DNA from: Vigna angularis | Lineage: Eukaryota > Streptophyta > Magnoliopsida > Fabales > Fabaceae | Reading direction: 5' to 3' | DNA length: 64,000 bases | Assembly (NCBI RefSeq): GCF_016808095.1 | Contig: NC_068977.1 | Span: 30,033,364-30,097,363 of the forward strand | Notes under the pieces: generated by a model | Database searches by the model: none | What the model was told of the DNA's origin: nothing | Seen by the model: only the letters and a program-made list of their open reading frames with translations | Part shown: positions 22,443-36,401 of the stretch, piece after piece | Numbering within the stretch: the stretch's first letter is position 1 | How the letters are laid out: every line of letters starts with the position of its first letter | Made by a program: the position numbers and the translations under genes

Positions 22443-23650
22443 TTATCTAAAATTTTAAGATAATGAATTTATGGATCTTTTTCTTTTGTTTTGTTGCTCA
22501 ACTTTTTTATTTTGTGTGAATGTAAGACTTAGACTTACCTTTGTATTTTCAAAAGAATTATGATATCATGACACACTTTTAATTCATTTGACACATAATA
22601 TAAAGGTAAATGGTTGTAAAAGTATAAACTTTTGTATTTTTTCGAAAAAGAAGAAAGTAAAAAGTAAGAGTAATCTCAAATGAATATAAAAAATTTAGGT
22701 GTGTTAAAGAATATTTTTCTTTCCAAAATTATGTTATCACATGTTTAAGAATTATGATGGTGCATGAATCATACCAAATAACAGATGTTGCTAATTGCTA
22801 AAATCCAAAGATGAAGAAGATGTCAATTTCATGGGATTTGGCTTACTAATAAGCAATATCTGCATGATACTGTGACAACTATACCATCATGTTAGTTGCT
22901 TCTACAAATGGACACGAATGTGCTCCTTCTGTCCCTCCACACCACCCAATATCCATTGTCTTCTTCTGAGGAATGTTAGATTTTCGGGAAGTCTAGAATT
23001 CAGGATAAGTTTGAGAACTTTTGGGGACCAATGTTGGCTACTGGGAACTTGGAAAGCAGTGTTACATTCTAATTACAAGTTTCGGGAAAAAAAATGAACA
23101 TTTTTTATCCTCATAAACTGACACGTGACCACTAGAATTAGATGCTAAAACGCAACTGCAAATGAAATTAGTTGCTGCATTTTTTGAACGATCACAGACA
23201 CATATCCACATTCTTTGGGATATGAATTTCGTAAAGATAACTCAGAGATCAATACAAAAAGATAAACATGAACAAATGGTAGTGGAAGCATGATGAAAAA
23301 ATGGGGAGTTGACGGCTTGAAAGGGATTTAATACTTGTAGGTAACAAATTAAGAAAGGTTGACCATCAAACATTGAATTGATTGATAACAGCAGCACACT
23401 AATTAATAGTTTTTATAATTGAATTAAGTAATATTTTCAAAAACTTGTATTGCATTTGCAGAGTTACATGCATGATGATAAGTGTTATAAGCGAATGCAT
23501 GATACTCAATTTTATATTATCTCATGAATTATTAGATGACATTTATGAAGTCTGTTTCTGCATATTAATTAGTGAAATTATTATGTTTGTCCACTAGCAC
23601 TTTTGTGAGAAAGCTTACAATTTTGGAAGTGGAGTTTGTATCCATGCAAA
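22443..23650. other. Intergenic DNA, somewhat less AT-rich, no gene recognised
   Basis: The segment at 22780-23350 is less AT-rich than its surroundings, but every frame is broken and I recognise no protein motif. Confidence 0.4.
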
Positions 23651-23654
23651 TTTA

Positions 23655-24015
23655 TAATATTTTTTTCAGTCACAGCTTTAAATCTTTCATCCTCCTGTCA
23701 CTTCCGATATAGAAATTTGTAATGTGAAATGTATTTTTTAAAATAATTGGGTACTTTTTATAATATATTTTCAGACACAGATTTAAAACTTTTAACCTGT
23801 CATCTCATCTTTGAAATTGGGTAAATAGTAATTTTATAATCAGCAGGGTATTTTCTTTTTTCAGACTGAGCTTTAAAACTTTTAACCTATTTCACTTCCT
23901 TTTTTAAATTTCCAAGGTGAATTGTAATTTTCTTTAAACAATACCTTTTTTTTTATAAACATTTTCGGAGTTATAAAACTTTCAACCTCTCTTACTTTTA
24001 TTCGGAAATTTTGAA
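23655..24015. repeat. Degenerate tandem repeat, about 110-bp unit, about four copies
   Basis: Each unit contains TTTTCAGnCnnAGnTTTAAA, then CTTTTAACCT, a CnTTTGAAATT-like block and GGTAATT/GTAATTTT. Starts lie near 23665, 23768, 23858 and 23960. Drift is heavy, so it is old. Confidence 0.65.
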
Positions 24016-26284
24016 GGTAATTAGTTCAAGATTTTAATTAGAGATGAGAAAAGTTTATATTATATAAATTAGTATAAATTTTATTTTATAAATTAGTTTT
24101 ATAAAATTGAAATGTACTTTCTATAGTGATATTAAACTTATAAGAAGTTTATTTTAGAAAAATTTATTGTTTATTTGTTATTTGTTTGAAACTATCATAC
24201 CATTTATTATCAAATTGTTACTCAAGTTATCTATTAATATCTAATTACATATTGGAGATATACATATTTCTACATGAGGAAATGTTAGACAGATAACGAA
24301 CTTATAATGTATTAATAAATGTAAACTTTATTTTACAAACAAATTTTATAAGGTTAAATTAAACTTACATTATACATAATACATATAATCTTATGATATA
24401 TATTTATTTTATAAATAATAGGTATTTTTTAACATATAAAAACTTGTTTATAAATTGTTTCTTTAGTATATCATTTTTCGCATATAAAAACTTCAAAAAT
24501 ATCTATGAAGAAATAATGAGATTCGTTATCTAATTTGTACTTAATTGGAATCACTGTTGTGTTTCCTTAATAATATTTTCACAAAATCTTGATATAAACC
24601 AAAATAACATATAATATCAAAATTTTAAAGACAAATTTACCTTTAGTTTTAGTTAGAAGGTAGACACCAAAATTCAATATTGACATACAAAATTTCGAAT
24701 AGTTTCAAACACAATAACACATATATTTCACTCCACAACTCAATTAACCTCTGTAAATTAAACCTTATTAAAAAATATTAACCTCTAGTAGATCCGAATT
24801 TCTTACTTAGAATAAACTTAAGAATAACTTATTTAACATGCCTAAATTATTAAATAAGTGAGAGTGTTAATTGACTATAGTATGAGATGATTGATTATGA
24901 AAAACATAACTAATTAATTATTGCGAGTTTACCTTTACAAATGAAATTTTTAACCATACTTAAATTGTTTTGTAATATGAGCTTGAAGTGAGATTTTAAA
25001 TTATGTATATAGTATAATTTAATCTATTTTTAATTAATGTGAAAATTTTAATGTAATACCTTACTTTGATAACTTAATATTTTGAATATAAAACTAGATA
25101 TTTATACATGATTCATCAATTATTCTACAAATTTCATTAAAATAAACTACGATGGAGATAAAAAAAAAATATCTTTAATCTTTGAAATCACATGTTTTAT
25201 ATATGAAAACACGTAATATAATAACAATTTAGCAGCAGTAGTGAACAATCTTCCATAAAATCTTGTCGGCAATATGTGATACCTGAGTGATAAATGGAAC
25301 AGAGCTATAATCAATATCTTAATTATTTGGGGCATGAAAGTGATGTTTAAAAGAGATTGCACATTAATTGTGATTTATTCTTTTCCACGAATAAAAATGA
25401 AAAAGAAAATTACATTATTTGTTTTCCTTGCCTTTTTTATGAAAACTAAGAAACTATCTCACTCTCTTATTTGTCTTTTACTATGTAGAATTATTTGTGT
25501 GATTTTCATGGGTCACTTCACAAAAAGAAAAAAAAAAGCAAAGGCAATATCTTACTCTAATTTCTTTTATATCGATTTACTTTTAGTAAAGTTGGTTTAG
25601 TTAGAAAAAAAAGGATATCAATGGTCATGGATTTAATTTTTTTCAATTAATATTTAAAAGTTATAAGGTAAGTTTTATATATTTGATGTTTTTCTACTAA
25701 CATAATACAAACTTTAACAAAGTTTGATTTGAAAATATTATATGATTATGTAATAAGACGAATGTGGAATTCATAATAAAAAAAATTGGATATCTTTAAA
25801 AGATTAAAATAAGTTATTTTTCAATTAAAGTATAATACTACACATTACACATGTAAATTTAAGAAAACTAAAAATTTCAATAATTTAAATGTCAACTTAA
25901 TGTCTACATCAGTATTTTTATGAAATATTATATGTTACGTTGAAAATAAAAAATAGTAAAATCTTATCATTAAAACGAGTGTCACAGATCACTTATTCTT
26001 TTTTAAACACTTATTCACATTATTTAACATGCATAAACAGTTTCACGAGTGTCTAAACTTTGTACCATCATCGATACTTTTGCAATCATAATTTTATTAT
26101 CTGTAGATGATATATATATATATATATATATTATTTTATTTTTCTTCATTTGAAAAAAGTATTTGATTTCAACTTTTTCAAAGTATTTGTATCCTGTTTC
26201 TGTAATTTGAAAATACTATAATTATATTTTTTGACAATTTATAATTACCAATACCATTAATTATAATTACGTTGAGAATAAAAG
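24016..26284. other. AT-rich intergenic DNA
   Basis: Long AT-rich stretch with no recognised gene; a short TA run lies at 26111-26131. It ends with the AAAAG TSD of the following LTR element. Confidence 0.5.
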
Positions 26285-26479
26285 TGTGACATCCCAAATA
26301 TATAATAACCACAATTATATAATATAGGCCTCAACATTCAAATAAAGAGAACAGTTAGAGTATGACTTGCAATTAAGTACGAAATTACAGTCATTCAAAA
26401 TATAATATATAGTTTTAAACTCAGACAGTTTTGAGTATTTAACATCCAAGAGTTTAGATATCTAAATCCTACGCAGACT

Positions 26480-26570
26480 GTGCAACAACATCATTCTCCT
26501 CCAGCTCTTGCTCCAGAGGTATTTCCTCATCATTCTCCTCCAGCTCTTGCTCTAGAGGTATTTCCTCAAC
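26480..26570. repeat. Short tandem duplication inside the LTR
   Basis: A 39-bp unit containing CATTCTCCTCCAGCTCTTGC and AGAGGTATTTCCTCA is present twice in tandem (about 26490-26568). Confidence 0.85.
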
Positions 26571-27210
26571 CCCATCTGCTCCCATCAAAGTGGATGATCA
26601 TCTCAAAAAAAACATACACAAACAGCACACAACACAGAAGCAAGGGTGAGCTAGATAAACAGGCAGTAATCATATTGTTCAATAAATTAATAATCATCAT
26701 GCTTGGTATATATAAAACGGTTAATACATAACACATTAAACCATGACTCTAACACTCAACACGACTCATCCGGATTAGTATAACTATCGAACTATTGGTC
26801 GTCTTTGCACTTGCGTAGTTCAGCTGGCACTCCCCAACACTATGCAAGGTAAATCCCTCAATCTGTCTATGTCTAAACTCTAAAACTATAGACGAGGACC
26901 TCCCTCTACTCTCACCACTTACACTGCTCTCCTCTATCTGAGTATGAACAGTGCTTCGAGTGTAGGGATAGACATACCAGTTCAAAGCTCCATACAGTTA
27001 TACAGAACAACATCAACACCCCACACATCACTTTCAATCATCTCACCCTGAGATGTCCACTTCATACTCAATTACATCATTGTAGTTCACATTCATATGT
27101 TTTACAACCACTCAACAACACCATACATACATCTTGGCAGTCAAACAACATCAATCAATCCAAACAAAAGAAGAAAAATGAGTGAGATCCCCTCCATGCA
27201 TCAGTTTACG

Positions 27211-27213
<3 letters not shown>

Positions 27214-27305
<92 letters not shown>
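27214..27305. repeat. (TA)n microsatellite, about 90 bp
   Basis: The longest TA run of the window, inside the solo LTR. Confidence 0.97.
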
Positions 27306-27308
<3 letters not shown>

Positions 27309-27446
27309 GATAACAATTTATATCATACGTTTCATATGTTAATATAATATATATCATGCTTTCCTAACTTATATTTCCATAACATTTAATAATATACATA
27401 CATATATATATTATGATAACAATTTATATCATACGTTTCATATGTT

Positions 27447-27510
<64 letters not shown>
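27305..27510. repeat. Direct duplication of 40 bp plus a second (TA)n run
   Basis: The sequence beginning TTATGATAACAATTTATATC at 27305 is repeated exactly at 27411, each copy next to a TA run; the second run occupies 27451-27510. This fits a segmental duplication initiated within the microsatellite. Confidence 0.85.
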
Positions 27511-27512
<2 letters not shown>

Positions 27513-28668
27513 TGGTTCTTATTTGGTAAACTAGTTGTCTAATTTTCATCATAGTAGAGATCTTATTTTCCCCCATTGGTCACCGGAAGCGCTAGCACAT
27601 ATGACTAGTCACAACGTACTGGACCAGGTCAGGGCTGCTCTATGATCAGGGATGTGCCAACTCAGGTTTTTAAGTCCCCTCTATCCTACCAAAGAAAGGC
27701 TTTTAAGAAGTTATGATTTAATTATCTAAGTTATTAAAACTGTCCTACAGTGTTCTAGACATCAAATACCCAATTATATATATTACCATTCCCCTCACAG
27801 TAACCTTAACCTTAAACAGTACCTGCCTATATACATGTTATCACAGAGCCCTTACTCTGAACCCTCCAACCAGGACAATTTCAACCAAAACAGATTAATT
27901 TCAACAGAGACACTTACAAACATAATTGCCACATGTTCCAGTTCAACACCAAAGCATAAATTATTTAAGCACAATTTCACAGTCTCAGTTATAATTATCC
28001 AATAAAAATTAACATCGTATAACAGCTTCACAAGAACACACCAGTTCAACATTCCACCTGCATATATTTGTATAAAATAAATTCATACAAAAATAATTAG
28101 CTCCCCTTACCTCAGAGTCGAATTACAAGCTCACAGGAACTCTCCTTTACGGTGTCTCACCAAATGAGAACTCAACCAAACCCTATAAATCGCCAAGGGG
28201 TGACAGTAACAGCTCTTAGAGCTTGATTTAACAAACAAAAAAAATAAAATAAAAACAAAACCCCCTAGTAACATACAACCAGTAGCATTGCATGTTCTAG
28301 GTTTGAGATTGGAGACAGAGAAGGGAAAAGTTGACTCACCGGTCCAATCGAAAATGCGATTGGTTCAAAAGGAAGCCTTCGGTGAGATGAACGTCTGAGC
28401 ACCCTCCAACTCAAGATTGAAAGGTTCAAAGAGTTGAAAATTTAGAGAGAAGGCAGAGAGAGTTAGGGCTTGAAATTTTTTAGAGAGAAAGTCAAAAAAT
28501 TAGAATCTATTGAGTTGTTTCCTAAGGTCAGATTGACTTAGAGAGATGGGCCAACTGTCCCACATAGGGCCCAATAACCCTTTTTACCTTAATTAAATTT
28601 TTACCTCCATTTACTTTTTAATGTAAAAAAAAAATATAATACTATTTTATTTGGGTCTTCACAAAAAG

Positions 28669-30571
28669 TGGAGTATTTTGAAATTAAAGTGATAAAAATA
28701 GGTCAAAATTATTTTGAAGGATTAAAGTGAATTTGAAATTTTTTTACGGACATAAATTTTTTTTTTACTTTTTTATATTTATTCCTATTCTTGTTACTTT
28801 CATGCTATTCATCTTTTGCTATCATGATTATTTTCATTTATATTAATTATTTTCATTTACATATATTTTTTCTTCTTCCAAAAGTCAACTACACATGATT
28901 CAGTCGTGTGGTTGACTTGGACCTTATGGCGTGCGGCAGAATGCAATACATGCCTCAAAGATTATCATGACAAGTGATTTATTAATTGAATCTTAGAAGG
29001 AGCAATATTTTTTTTTTTGGAAGACCAATATTCAGATAGCGTGATTAATTAAGATCTAATGAAATATAATTATTATGGTCGGTGAGCCTTTTGTTTCAAT
29101 AAAAGTTCACCAATTAATTTATGCCCTTTTAAATTTGTGTGAAAATATACAAATACTATTTTCGAATATATTTTTTTAATATTCTTTTTTTGGCTATTTA
29201 TAAACAAAACCTTAAAAGAAAAATATCATCATCATCATTTTGTTTAGAATCTGAAAATTCTTCGCATACTAGTTAGTGACATTGTTGTAGCAAGTAGGAG
29301 GTAGATTATTTGTTTTTTTTTTCACTAAAACCAATTAATATTTTTCCTTTTAAGAATACATAACTAAAAATCGATTTGATGTGGCATTATAATTTATAAC
29401 TAAGTATATCATAGATTCCATGATCTAATATATGACCCACTCTAAAATGGTGGAACATGTGGCCAAAAATATAAAAGAAAAAAAAAACTATCTTTCTAGT
29501 GGAAAGTGAAATAACATGAATCATATTGTTTTCCAAATCGCACTCATTTTCTATTTGTTATAGTAAAACCCAACATTATTTGTTATGCATGTTAACATCT
29601 AATCTTAATGGAGTGCTTAAAATTGCATCTTCTAAAATTTCTAATGGAAGTGTTTGTTCATCCTTAATTACCCCTTTAGTGCATTATAAACGAGATGGAC
29701 TTTTTTTAGCATTATCATCAATAAATTATCAAAAACGTTCTTGAAAAAGTTATCATCTTCAATATTGAAGATTCTATCCTACGCTTACACAAAAGTTTAC
29801 AAAAACTGAATATACTCAATAAGTTAAATAGTACAAATGTGTATTAAAAATCCATGAAGTTAAATCTAATAAGAACAAAGTAAAATAGTTATCATTTATA
29901 AAGAATTATAAATTCATGACAAGTTTAATTGAAAGAATTATGTCTTACAAATTAAAGAATTATGTCTTAAACTCATCACAAAGTTTAATTTAAAGAATTA
30001 TATGTGTTACAAATTATCCATAAGAAAAAAAAATACTTGAAACATCATAAATAATCTTAAACACCCAATTATGATGGACAATAAATCGGATTATGTACAA
30101 TAGTGTCTATTTATTATATGTTTCGTTATAAAAAAATATCCTATTACTTGTTATGTATTCATAAAAATATATTTGCTATTTTTTTTATACTTGTTGGTAT
30201 CATAGATACCTATAAATATTTTCATATTTTTTAAATTTTAAATAAAACCATTTAAAAAAAATCTTTAAAATATGAATTTAAATAAATGATAATAATTTTT
30301 AAGTAGAATTCAAATCAAATTATCTAATAAAAAAATTAATGCAAATAAATTTTGTTTACTAAAAAGTAAATTTATGAGTTGTGTCAATATATAAAATTTT
30401 AAAAAATTAATTCCAATTTAATAGGTTAAAAAAATTGAAATATATGAAGTCAAATTTTAAATATTCTTTTATGATTAATATTTCTTTAAATAATTCTTTT
30501 AATTTGATCCCTTTAATTTAAAAAAAAATACTTAAACAAAATTTATTAATAATTATTAGCAAGTGTATAAT

Positions 30572-30625
<54 letters not shown>

Positions 30626-31805
30626 GTTCATTTAGCATATATCAGCATGTACAAATTGTTTTCATCATCATTGTCTACTACCTCGAGATTAGAATTTTTT
30701 ATTGTTGAGATTTTAACCTACCATATCACATGCTATCATACTCTCCTTAATTTTTACTATTAATTAATAGGTGTCAATTATTGTGATTAAATATTTTGAA
30801 AATCCTACGTAAATTAGAAATAATATCAAATTATAATACATAAATAAAGATAAATGTTATTTTATTGAACTAATCTTATTGAACTATAGTTTTATGAAAT
30901 GTAAAATCACTTCAGAAACAAAAACTAAAAAAAAAAGTAAATTATGAACAAGTCTTAAAGTAAAAAGGTGTTAAGAATGTTAAACTGTATATACTTCTCT
31001 TTGTATCTTCATAAATTTTATTTATCTCGACTCGTTATTATTTTGAAATTATTAAGTGATGTACTTTGATTTTGACTAATTATAAGACCAGTCTTTATTA
31101 AATATTTTTAGGTTTTTAAATTAAAAACATTTTCTAATTTTAATAATTTTCCGAAGAGATGAGTAAAAGGTGATCAATATCATTAAAAAATTTGACATGA
31201 GAAATTTGGTTGAATTAAAGCTTACACTAACATTTGATTTGACTACATTTAAATTAAACAATCAGTAATTCAGTAACCCATAGTTAATCACTCTTAATCT
31301 CCTTTGTATTTTTACGTATTAGTATATTGTATCTATACTCTTTTGTCATGTAAATTTTTTGACACGGTTTTTCAATATACATATTCCATCTCGTAATTAT
31401 TCTATTACTGTAAGCGTGCTTCATTTCATGCATTTTTTCAATGTACGAAATATTCAGACCAAGTTGGTTTATAGTTTGGTGAAATAGATTCTCTTGGTTG
31501 ATTTTGTTGATTATGATTAGCCAAATTAAAGGTAAGTATGTGTTTCACATTACCCGATTTTAAGGAGTCTGTAAACATGAATCGGTCATGTGTCAAACAT
31601 AGGATGCACTACCAAAACACTCTTTCAACTCATATCATTCATGCAATCGTTGACCATACAACGTGTTCATTATGAATCATATATTCATCAAATATTTTTT
31701 AACTTTTTAATCTTTAACTTTTTTTTTTACTACTCATATATTATTATCAAGACACAAATTAGTCATATCTAAAATCATTAAATTCGAAAGATAATAATAT
31801 ATGTT

Positions 31806-31864
<59 letters not shown>

Positions 31865-32100
31865 CCTCTTTAAAATGAAAGAACAAAAAGCCAAATGTAC
31901 TTTCAGAAAGTTCGAATTTGCTAATATTAAAAAAAAAATTATCTTGTAAAACTTAATTCAGGTTAGAATTGGATGAGTTTTTCTATGAGAATTTTATGAG
32001 ATAAAGATAAATGTTTCGGTTTATAGAGTCAAAGTTAAATCTTCTTATAAAAAACATCTTCTAACTTCAAGCTTAAATTGCAATTTGGTCTTTAATTTTT
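28669..32100. other. AT-rich intergenic DNA with two (TA)n runs
   Basis: No gene recognised. TA microsatellites lie at 30574-30623 and 31809-31864. A hairpin (AGTCAACTACAC...GTGTGGTTGACT) lies at about 28884-28918. Short direct repeats of AAAGAATTATGTCTTA occur at 29932-29975. Confidence 0.5.
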
Positions 32101-32109
32101 CTTGCATTG

Positions 32110-32420
32110 TTTGATACAACTAGATGTTATTTGCAGAAGACCTTTCAACACTAAAATTAGTGTTTGTTTGAACAATTTGATAATAAATGCGCAATAAAAA
32201 ATAATTAATTACCTGAATATCAAACCTATATTTATTTATAAACTTTCTTGATGGGCTTTTGATTAGGACTATCCAATTGCGACCCATACACCAATAACCT
32301 GATTTAGGATTAACTTAATTACTCTTGATAGTTAATTTTGTTTGTGGTATGACTGATCAGTTTATTGATCATCTCGTTGCTGGATGGTCACTCACTCGGT
32401 CTATGACTGACCGAACGGTC
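32110..32420. repeat. Dispersed repeat, copy 1 (LTR-like composition)
   Basis: Shares ordered blocks with 34745-35130: a TAATAAATGC segment followed by AATTACCT, a TATTTATA segment, a GATG(G/A)GC(T/C)...AGGA-TA block, a CCAATT(G/A)CGA(C/T)CC block, and gaccga-(a/t)cggtc words. It is probably a decayed LTR or DNA-element fragment. Confidence 0.5.
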
Positions 32421-33170
32421 ATACAGTATAATAATAAAAGATAAAATTTTATATATTGAAAAATGCACTTCAAACTTAATTCAAATTGATATAAAATCTT
32501 TAATATAGTTATTCAAATTAAAGATAAAAGTTTTTAAATCAGAAATGAAATATTTGTAAGTGATTTTATAACCGTGTAAACATATTTACCCCATTTTTGG
32601 TGTCAGGATAAAACATGTATGAGAACGTACGCATGCATAATTATTAAAGCTGGGGTACACATTAATTTGAAAGGATTTTGGTGAATTATGGTACCAAACG
32701 AAGTTGGAATATGTGGATACCAACGTTCTTCAAAATCCTCCTTGTCTTGCCAATAGTCTCTTATGATGTCTTTACCTTCATCAAAACATTTAAGGTTCTT
32801 TGTCATACTCCAAACCCAACACACTCTTCTCTCATTTCTCGAATTTTTCACACATCACATTTTCACTTCTTTTTTTTTTACTAAAATAGCGCATTTTTGC
32901 TGTTTTATTTACTACAAATTCTGAACTAACAATTTAAAAGAGTGTGCTATGGTAAACAAAACGTACACTAAGATATTTTGGTGAGAAAAACAAAAGGTGA
33001 AGGTGTGCTATGTGCGTGAAAATTTTCTCATATCTCAGCCTCCACTGACAAATCTTGGAACTTACTTCTTTCTACACTAAAATCACTTTTCTATGGATCA
33101 ATCCTCTCCTACCACTCCTATCTCCACTCCTCTCCGCCACTATGTAAACCGTTGGATGGGATATCATCAA
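32421..33170. other. AT-rich intergenic DNA
   Basis: Overlapping frames near 32600-32880 are open on both strands, but no protein family is recognised. Confidence 0.4.
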
Positions 33171-33171
33171 C

Positions 33172-33285
33172 TGAAATAAATGGTTAAGATTAAGGATCAA
33201 ACTTTCAAGAAAAATGTTTTCTCCAGAGTGAAATAAGTGGTTAAGATTAAAGATGACAGTCTCGAGAAAAAAATTCTGTCCAAAA
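33172..33285. repeat. Tandem duplication of about 55 bp
   Basis: TGAAATAAATGGTTAAGATTAAGGATC at 33172 and TGAAATAAGTGGTTAAGATTAAAGATG at 33229 begin two diverged copies, each ending in an AAGAAAAA...TTTTCTCC or GAGAAAAA...TTCTGTCC block. Confidence 0.7.
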
Positions 33286-34744
33286 AAATATAATATAATA
33301 TCGAGCGTTTAACGTCTTAAAAAGATGAGAAGTATGTTTGACTATTTAAAACAAACGATATCAAGCGTTTCAAATTTTAAAAAAAAAAAATATGTTTTCA
33401 TTCCTTAGAAATATTTTAAAATTCAATTTTAACTTTGATTTAAAGGACAGTTTTTACTTTTCAAACTTTCATTCATAATTGAAATTTTTCTTTTTTGTTA
33501 ATTTAGATATGCTTTGGTTAAAACTTAAAAAAATATAATAAATGTAGTTCTTATAACTTAAGTGATGAAATTATTTTGACGTATCAAATAATATTTTAAA
33601 CCGATATTTGATCTGTTTAATTATTTAACATGTTTTAATTTAAATATTAATGGAAAATATCGTTTAATACCTAAAAGTAATTAACATTAAATTTAAAAGA
33701 TTATATTTATTTTTAAAATTTAAAAACTAAAATATATCAAAGTTCAGAGAAAACATTATCAAAATTTTAGAAAAAAACAAATTCTAATTTTAAATTTAAG
33801 GACTGCAAATGTATTTTAAAAAACTAATTTTATTATTCGCTCTTAAAACTGGCACCTTTGATCCCAACCATTAGTTTGATCCAACGGTATACAAATATGC
33901 TTCAGAAGACCGGAGAATAAAAAGGTAGGAGAAGATCCGGTTCCCATATCTCCACCTCTCAATTTTTTTACCGTATTTTACAAACGGACCAAAATCCAAG
34001 AGAAAATCTTAAGCAGATAAAATATATTGTTTTTTTGTGGGTTTGATTCCCGTACACTATTCATATACATACAGTAAGTTTCTATGTTGTAATATGTAGT
34101 TTATTCTAAAAAGCTATTCAGAAAAAAATATTAAAAATATGTTGAAAACAATTTACGATTAAGTGCTTATTTTGGCTTATTCCCCACTTGCAAAACACGT
34201 TAAATGGAATCCTTGTCTCACTGTGAATCCATGTTTATTGTGCTGCAATGTGAATACAAACATATTCTATATTATAAGGTATTCTTCAACAATTATAAAT
34301 TCTCATGATATAAAATACGTTCAAATTTATTATAAATAAATACTCGCATTTAAGAAGTTTGAGTCTTCAAGCTAAAATGAAAGAAGTATAATTACTCAGC
34401 TTTGTAAATCGAGAGACTTCTCATGTTTCGTATCTTAAAGAAAAACCCGATTCTTCCTAAGTTTTGAAATATGCATGCTTCTGTCGACATTCTCCATCTT
34501 TCTCCACCCTCTAACATTTCCTACTTTTATAATTTCATTAGGGTTATATCGTCGACATAATTAATCACCTTTACCCTTCAATTATTCAATATATGATACA
34601 TATTATATAATTTATGTTTCAGGTATAGAGTAGAGTATTTCTACAAAATATACATTCACACTTTACTCCAAACTTATTTAGGTAATTTTAGATGTTTTTA
34701 GTCAAAGTCATTCCTCCATTGTATTCTAAACTGTCCGGAATATC
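33286..34744. other. AT-rich intergenic DNA
   Basis: No gene recognised. A tRNA T-arm look-alike (GGGTTTGATTCCCG at about 34039) has no matching acceptor or anticodon arms. Confidence 0.45.
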
Positions 34745-35130
34745 CGTCAAAGACACTCTTATGCTTAAGTCAGTAATTAATCCGATCGATTGTTGAAACA
34801 AAGTCTTAAATTCATAATAAATGCAATTACTTACCTTTTTACCTTTGACATCTATTTATAGTTTTTAAGATGAGCCTAGGATTACTGAAACCCCAATTAC
34901 GATCCAATTCTGACTTATTACTTACTAAGTAGCACTTATCCATAATCTTGGTTTACAGTAGTTTTTAGAGATGTTTATCGCTAAGGGCGTCCGTTTGATC
35001 TCTAGTTATGTCCGATCGAGCGGTTCTCATATTATTCATCTGGATTTTATGGGTTTAAGCATAAGTGACCAATTATGTCCGATCAAACGGTCTTTTCTAT
35101 TCACTTTTAATCTTATGACCGTCTGACCAT
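34745..35130. repeat. Dispersed repeat, copy 2
   Basis: Diverged relative of 32110-32420, in the same orientation, with GTCCGATCGAGCGGTT and GTCCGATCAAACGGTC words. Confidence 0.5.
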
Positions 35131-36333
35131 ACAATACAGTATATACACTATTATATTTTAGTTTATTTAATTTAATATGCATAAGTATGTTAATAATGGA
35201 AAGAAAGTTGTCCAATAGGTGAATATATGATAGATTCAAAGCGTAAATGATTTGATAAAATATTTAGAATGGTTTGATTGGAAACTCAGCCAAAGTTGAA
35301 GGGAAAGCTACCCACCACACCGACTCGTGTTGTGTGACATGAAGTCCTATAACTCTATATTCGTCATTTTGTTCTTTTGTAATCTTTGGTTGATACCAAC
35401 ACAACCATTTCTCTAAATGTCTTTACTCTCATATTGATACTATTTTCCCCCCATTTTTGGTACGTAGCTACCCATTTTCCAATTGCTTCCCTCCAAAAGC
35501 TGCCTCTTCATAACTTTTGTCACAACATGTAATGTCCATTTTGTAAGTACTTCTATGTTTTTAATGCCTTTTTTTATTCATTTTTCACCCCACTTTAACT
35601 CTTTTTTACCCTCTTTCTCATATTCATTCCATTTCTCAGATATTTTATTGGCATGGTGATGGAGAAAAATGGTATTGAGAGACTAGAACAAGACTTTTGT
35701 AGTTTCTTCTGCTTTTGCCTTTCATAATTTGCATTAACTTCTTAATGCTTTTTTCCCGTAAAGTGATTGAAAGAGCCTTTTTAACAAACCGACTTTGAGT
35801 TGGGGGTTATGATGGTCGAGTGTTTGTTTGAATTTAAGCATTTGAAAACAAAAATTATTATAACTTCAAAGTTAATTATAGTTTAGGTGAATTTTATCTT
35901 TATATAATGTTGAAGATTCTACCTTAATTAATTAGAGATAATGTAATTTTTCAATCTTATAAATCTTGTCTTTTGGGTTTATCATATTCTCATTATTAAA
36001 CTAACGTCAAATCATTATTGATAAAGTATTTTCAGTATATAAGTGTATCTAAACTTCATCCTTTAATTTAGTTTTATATGATTTAATTAAATTTAAAATT
36101 TAATTTTTAATAAATAATAAAAAATGTTAAATATATCAAAATGAATTTAGTAAAACTAAAAATTACTTTCAATGTTTTGTATGAAATTCCAACACACCTA
36201 GACTTGTAAAGAAACAATATTAATAGTTAAGTTGTATTATATGTTAAATTTCTTAGTTGATATCTTTTATATTTTTATTTTATTTTCAGTCAAATTCTTT
36301 ACTTATTTGATACTCATTGAAGTGAAAGGAGTG

Positions 36334-36401
<68 letters not shown>

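Larger units (their letters stand above)
26285..28663. mobile_element. Solo-LTR-like element of the TGTRACATCCC family
   Basis: It begins TGTGACATCCCAAATATAT and ends GGGTCTTCACA, flanked by a perfect AAAAG TSD (26280-26284 and 28664-28668). Its length is 2379 bp. It shares ordered landmarks with the element at 13156: TCAAAGTGGATGATCATC near 26585, AAGGGTGAGCTAG near 26642, and AGCTCCCCTTACCTCAGAG near 28100. It contains two long TA microsatellites that have amplified inside it. No gag/pol or second LTR is present. Confidence 0.8.

Noticed and set aside
27097..27357. Open frames on both strands giving long IYIYIY proteins
   Set aside because: They are translations of the (TA)n microsatellite; no stop codon can occur in the TATATA phases used.
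34024..34075. A tRNA-like T-arm (GGGTTTGATTCCCG)
   Set aside because: No matching acceptor stem, D-arm or anticodon arm could be placed around it.
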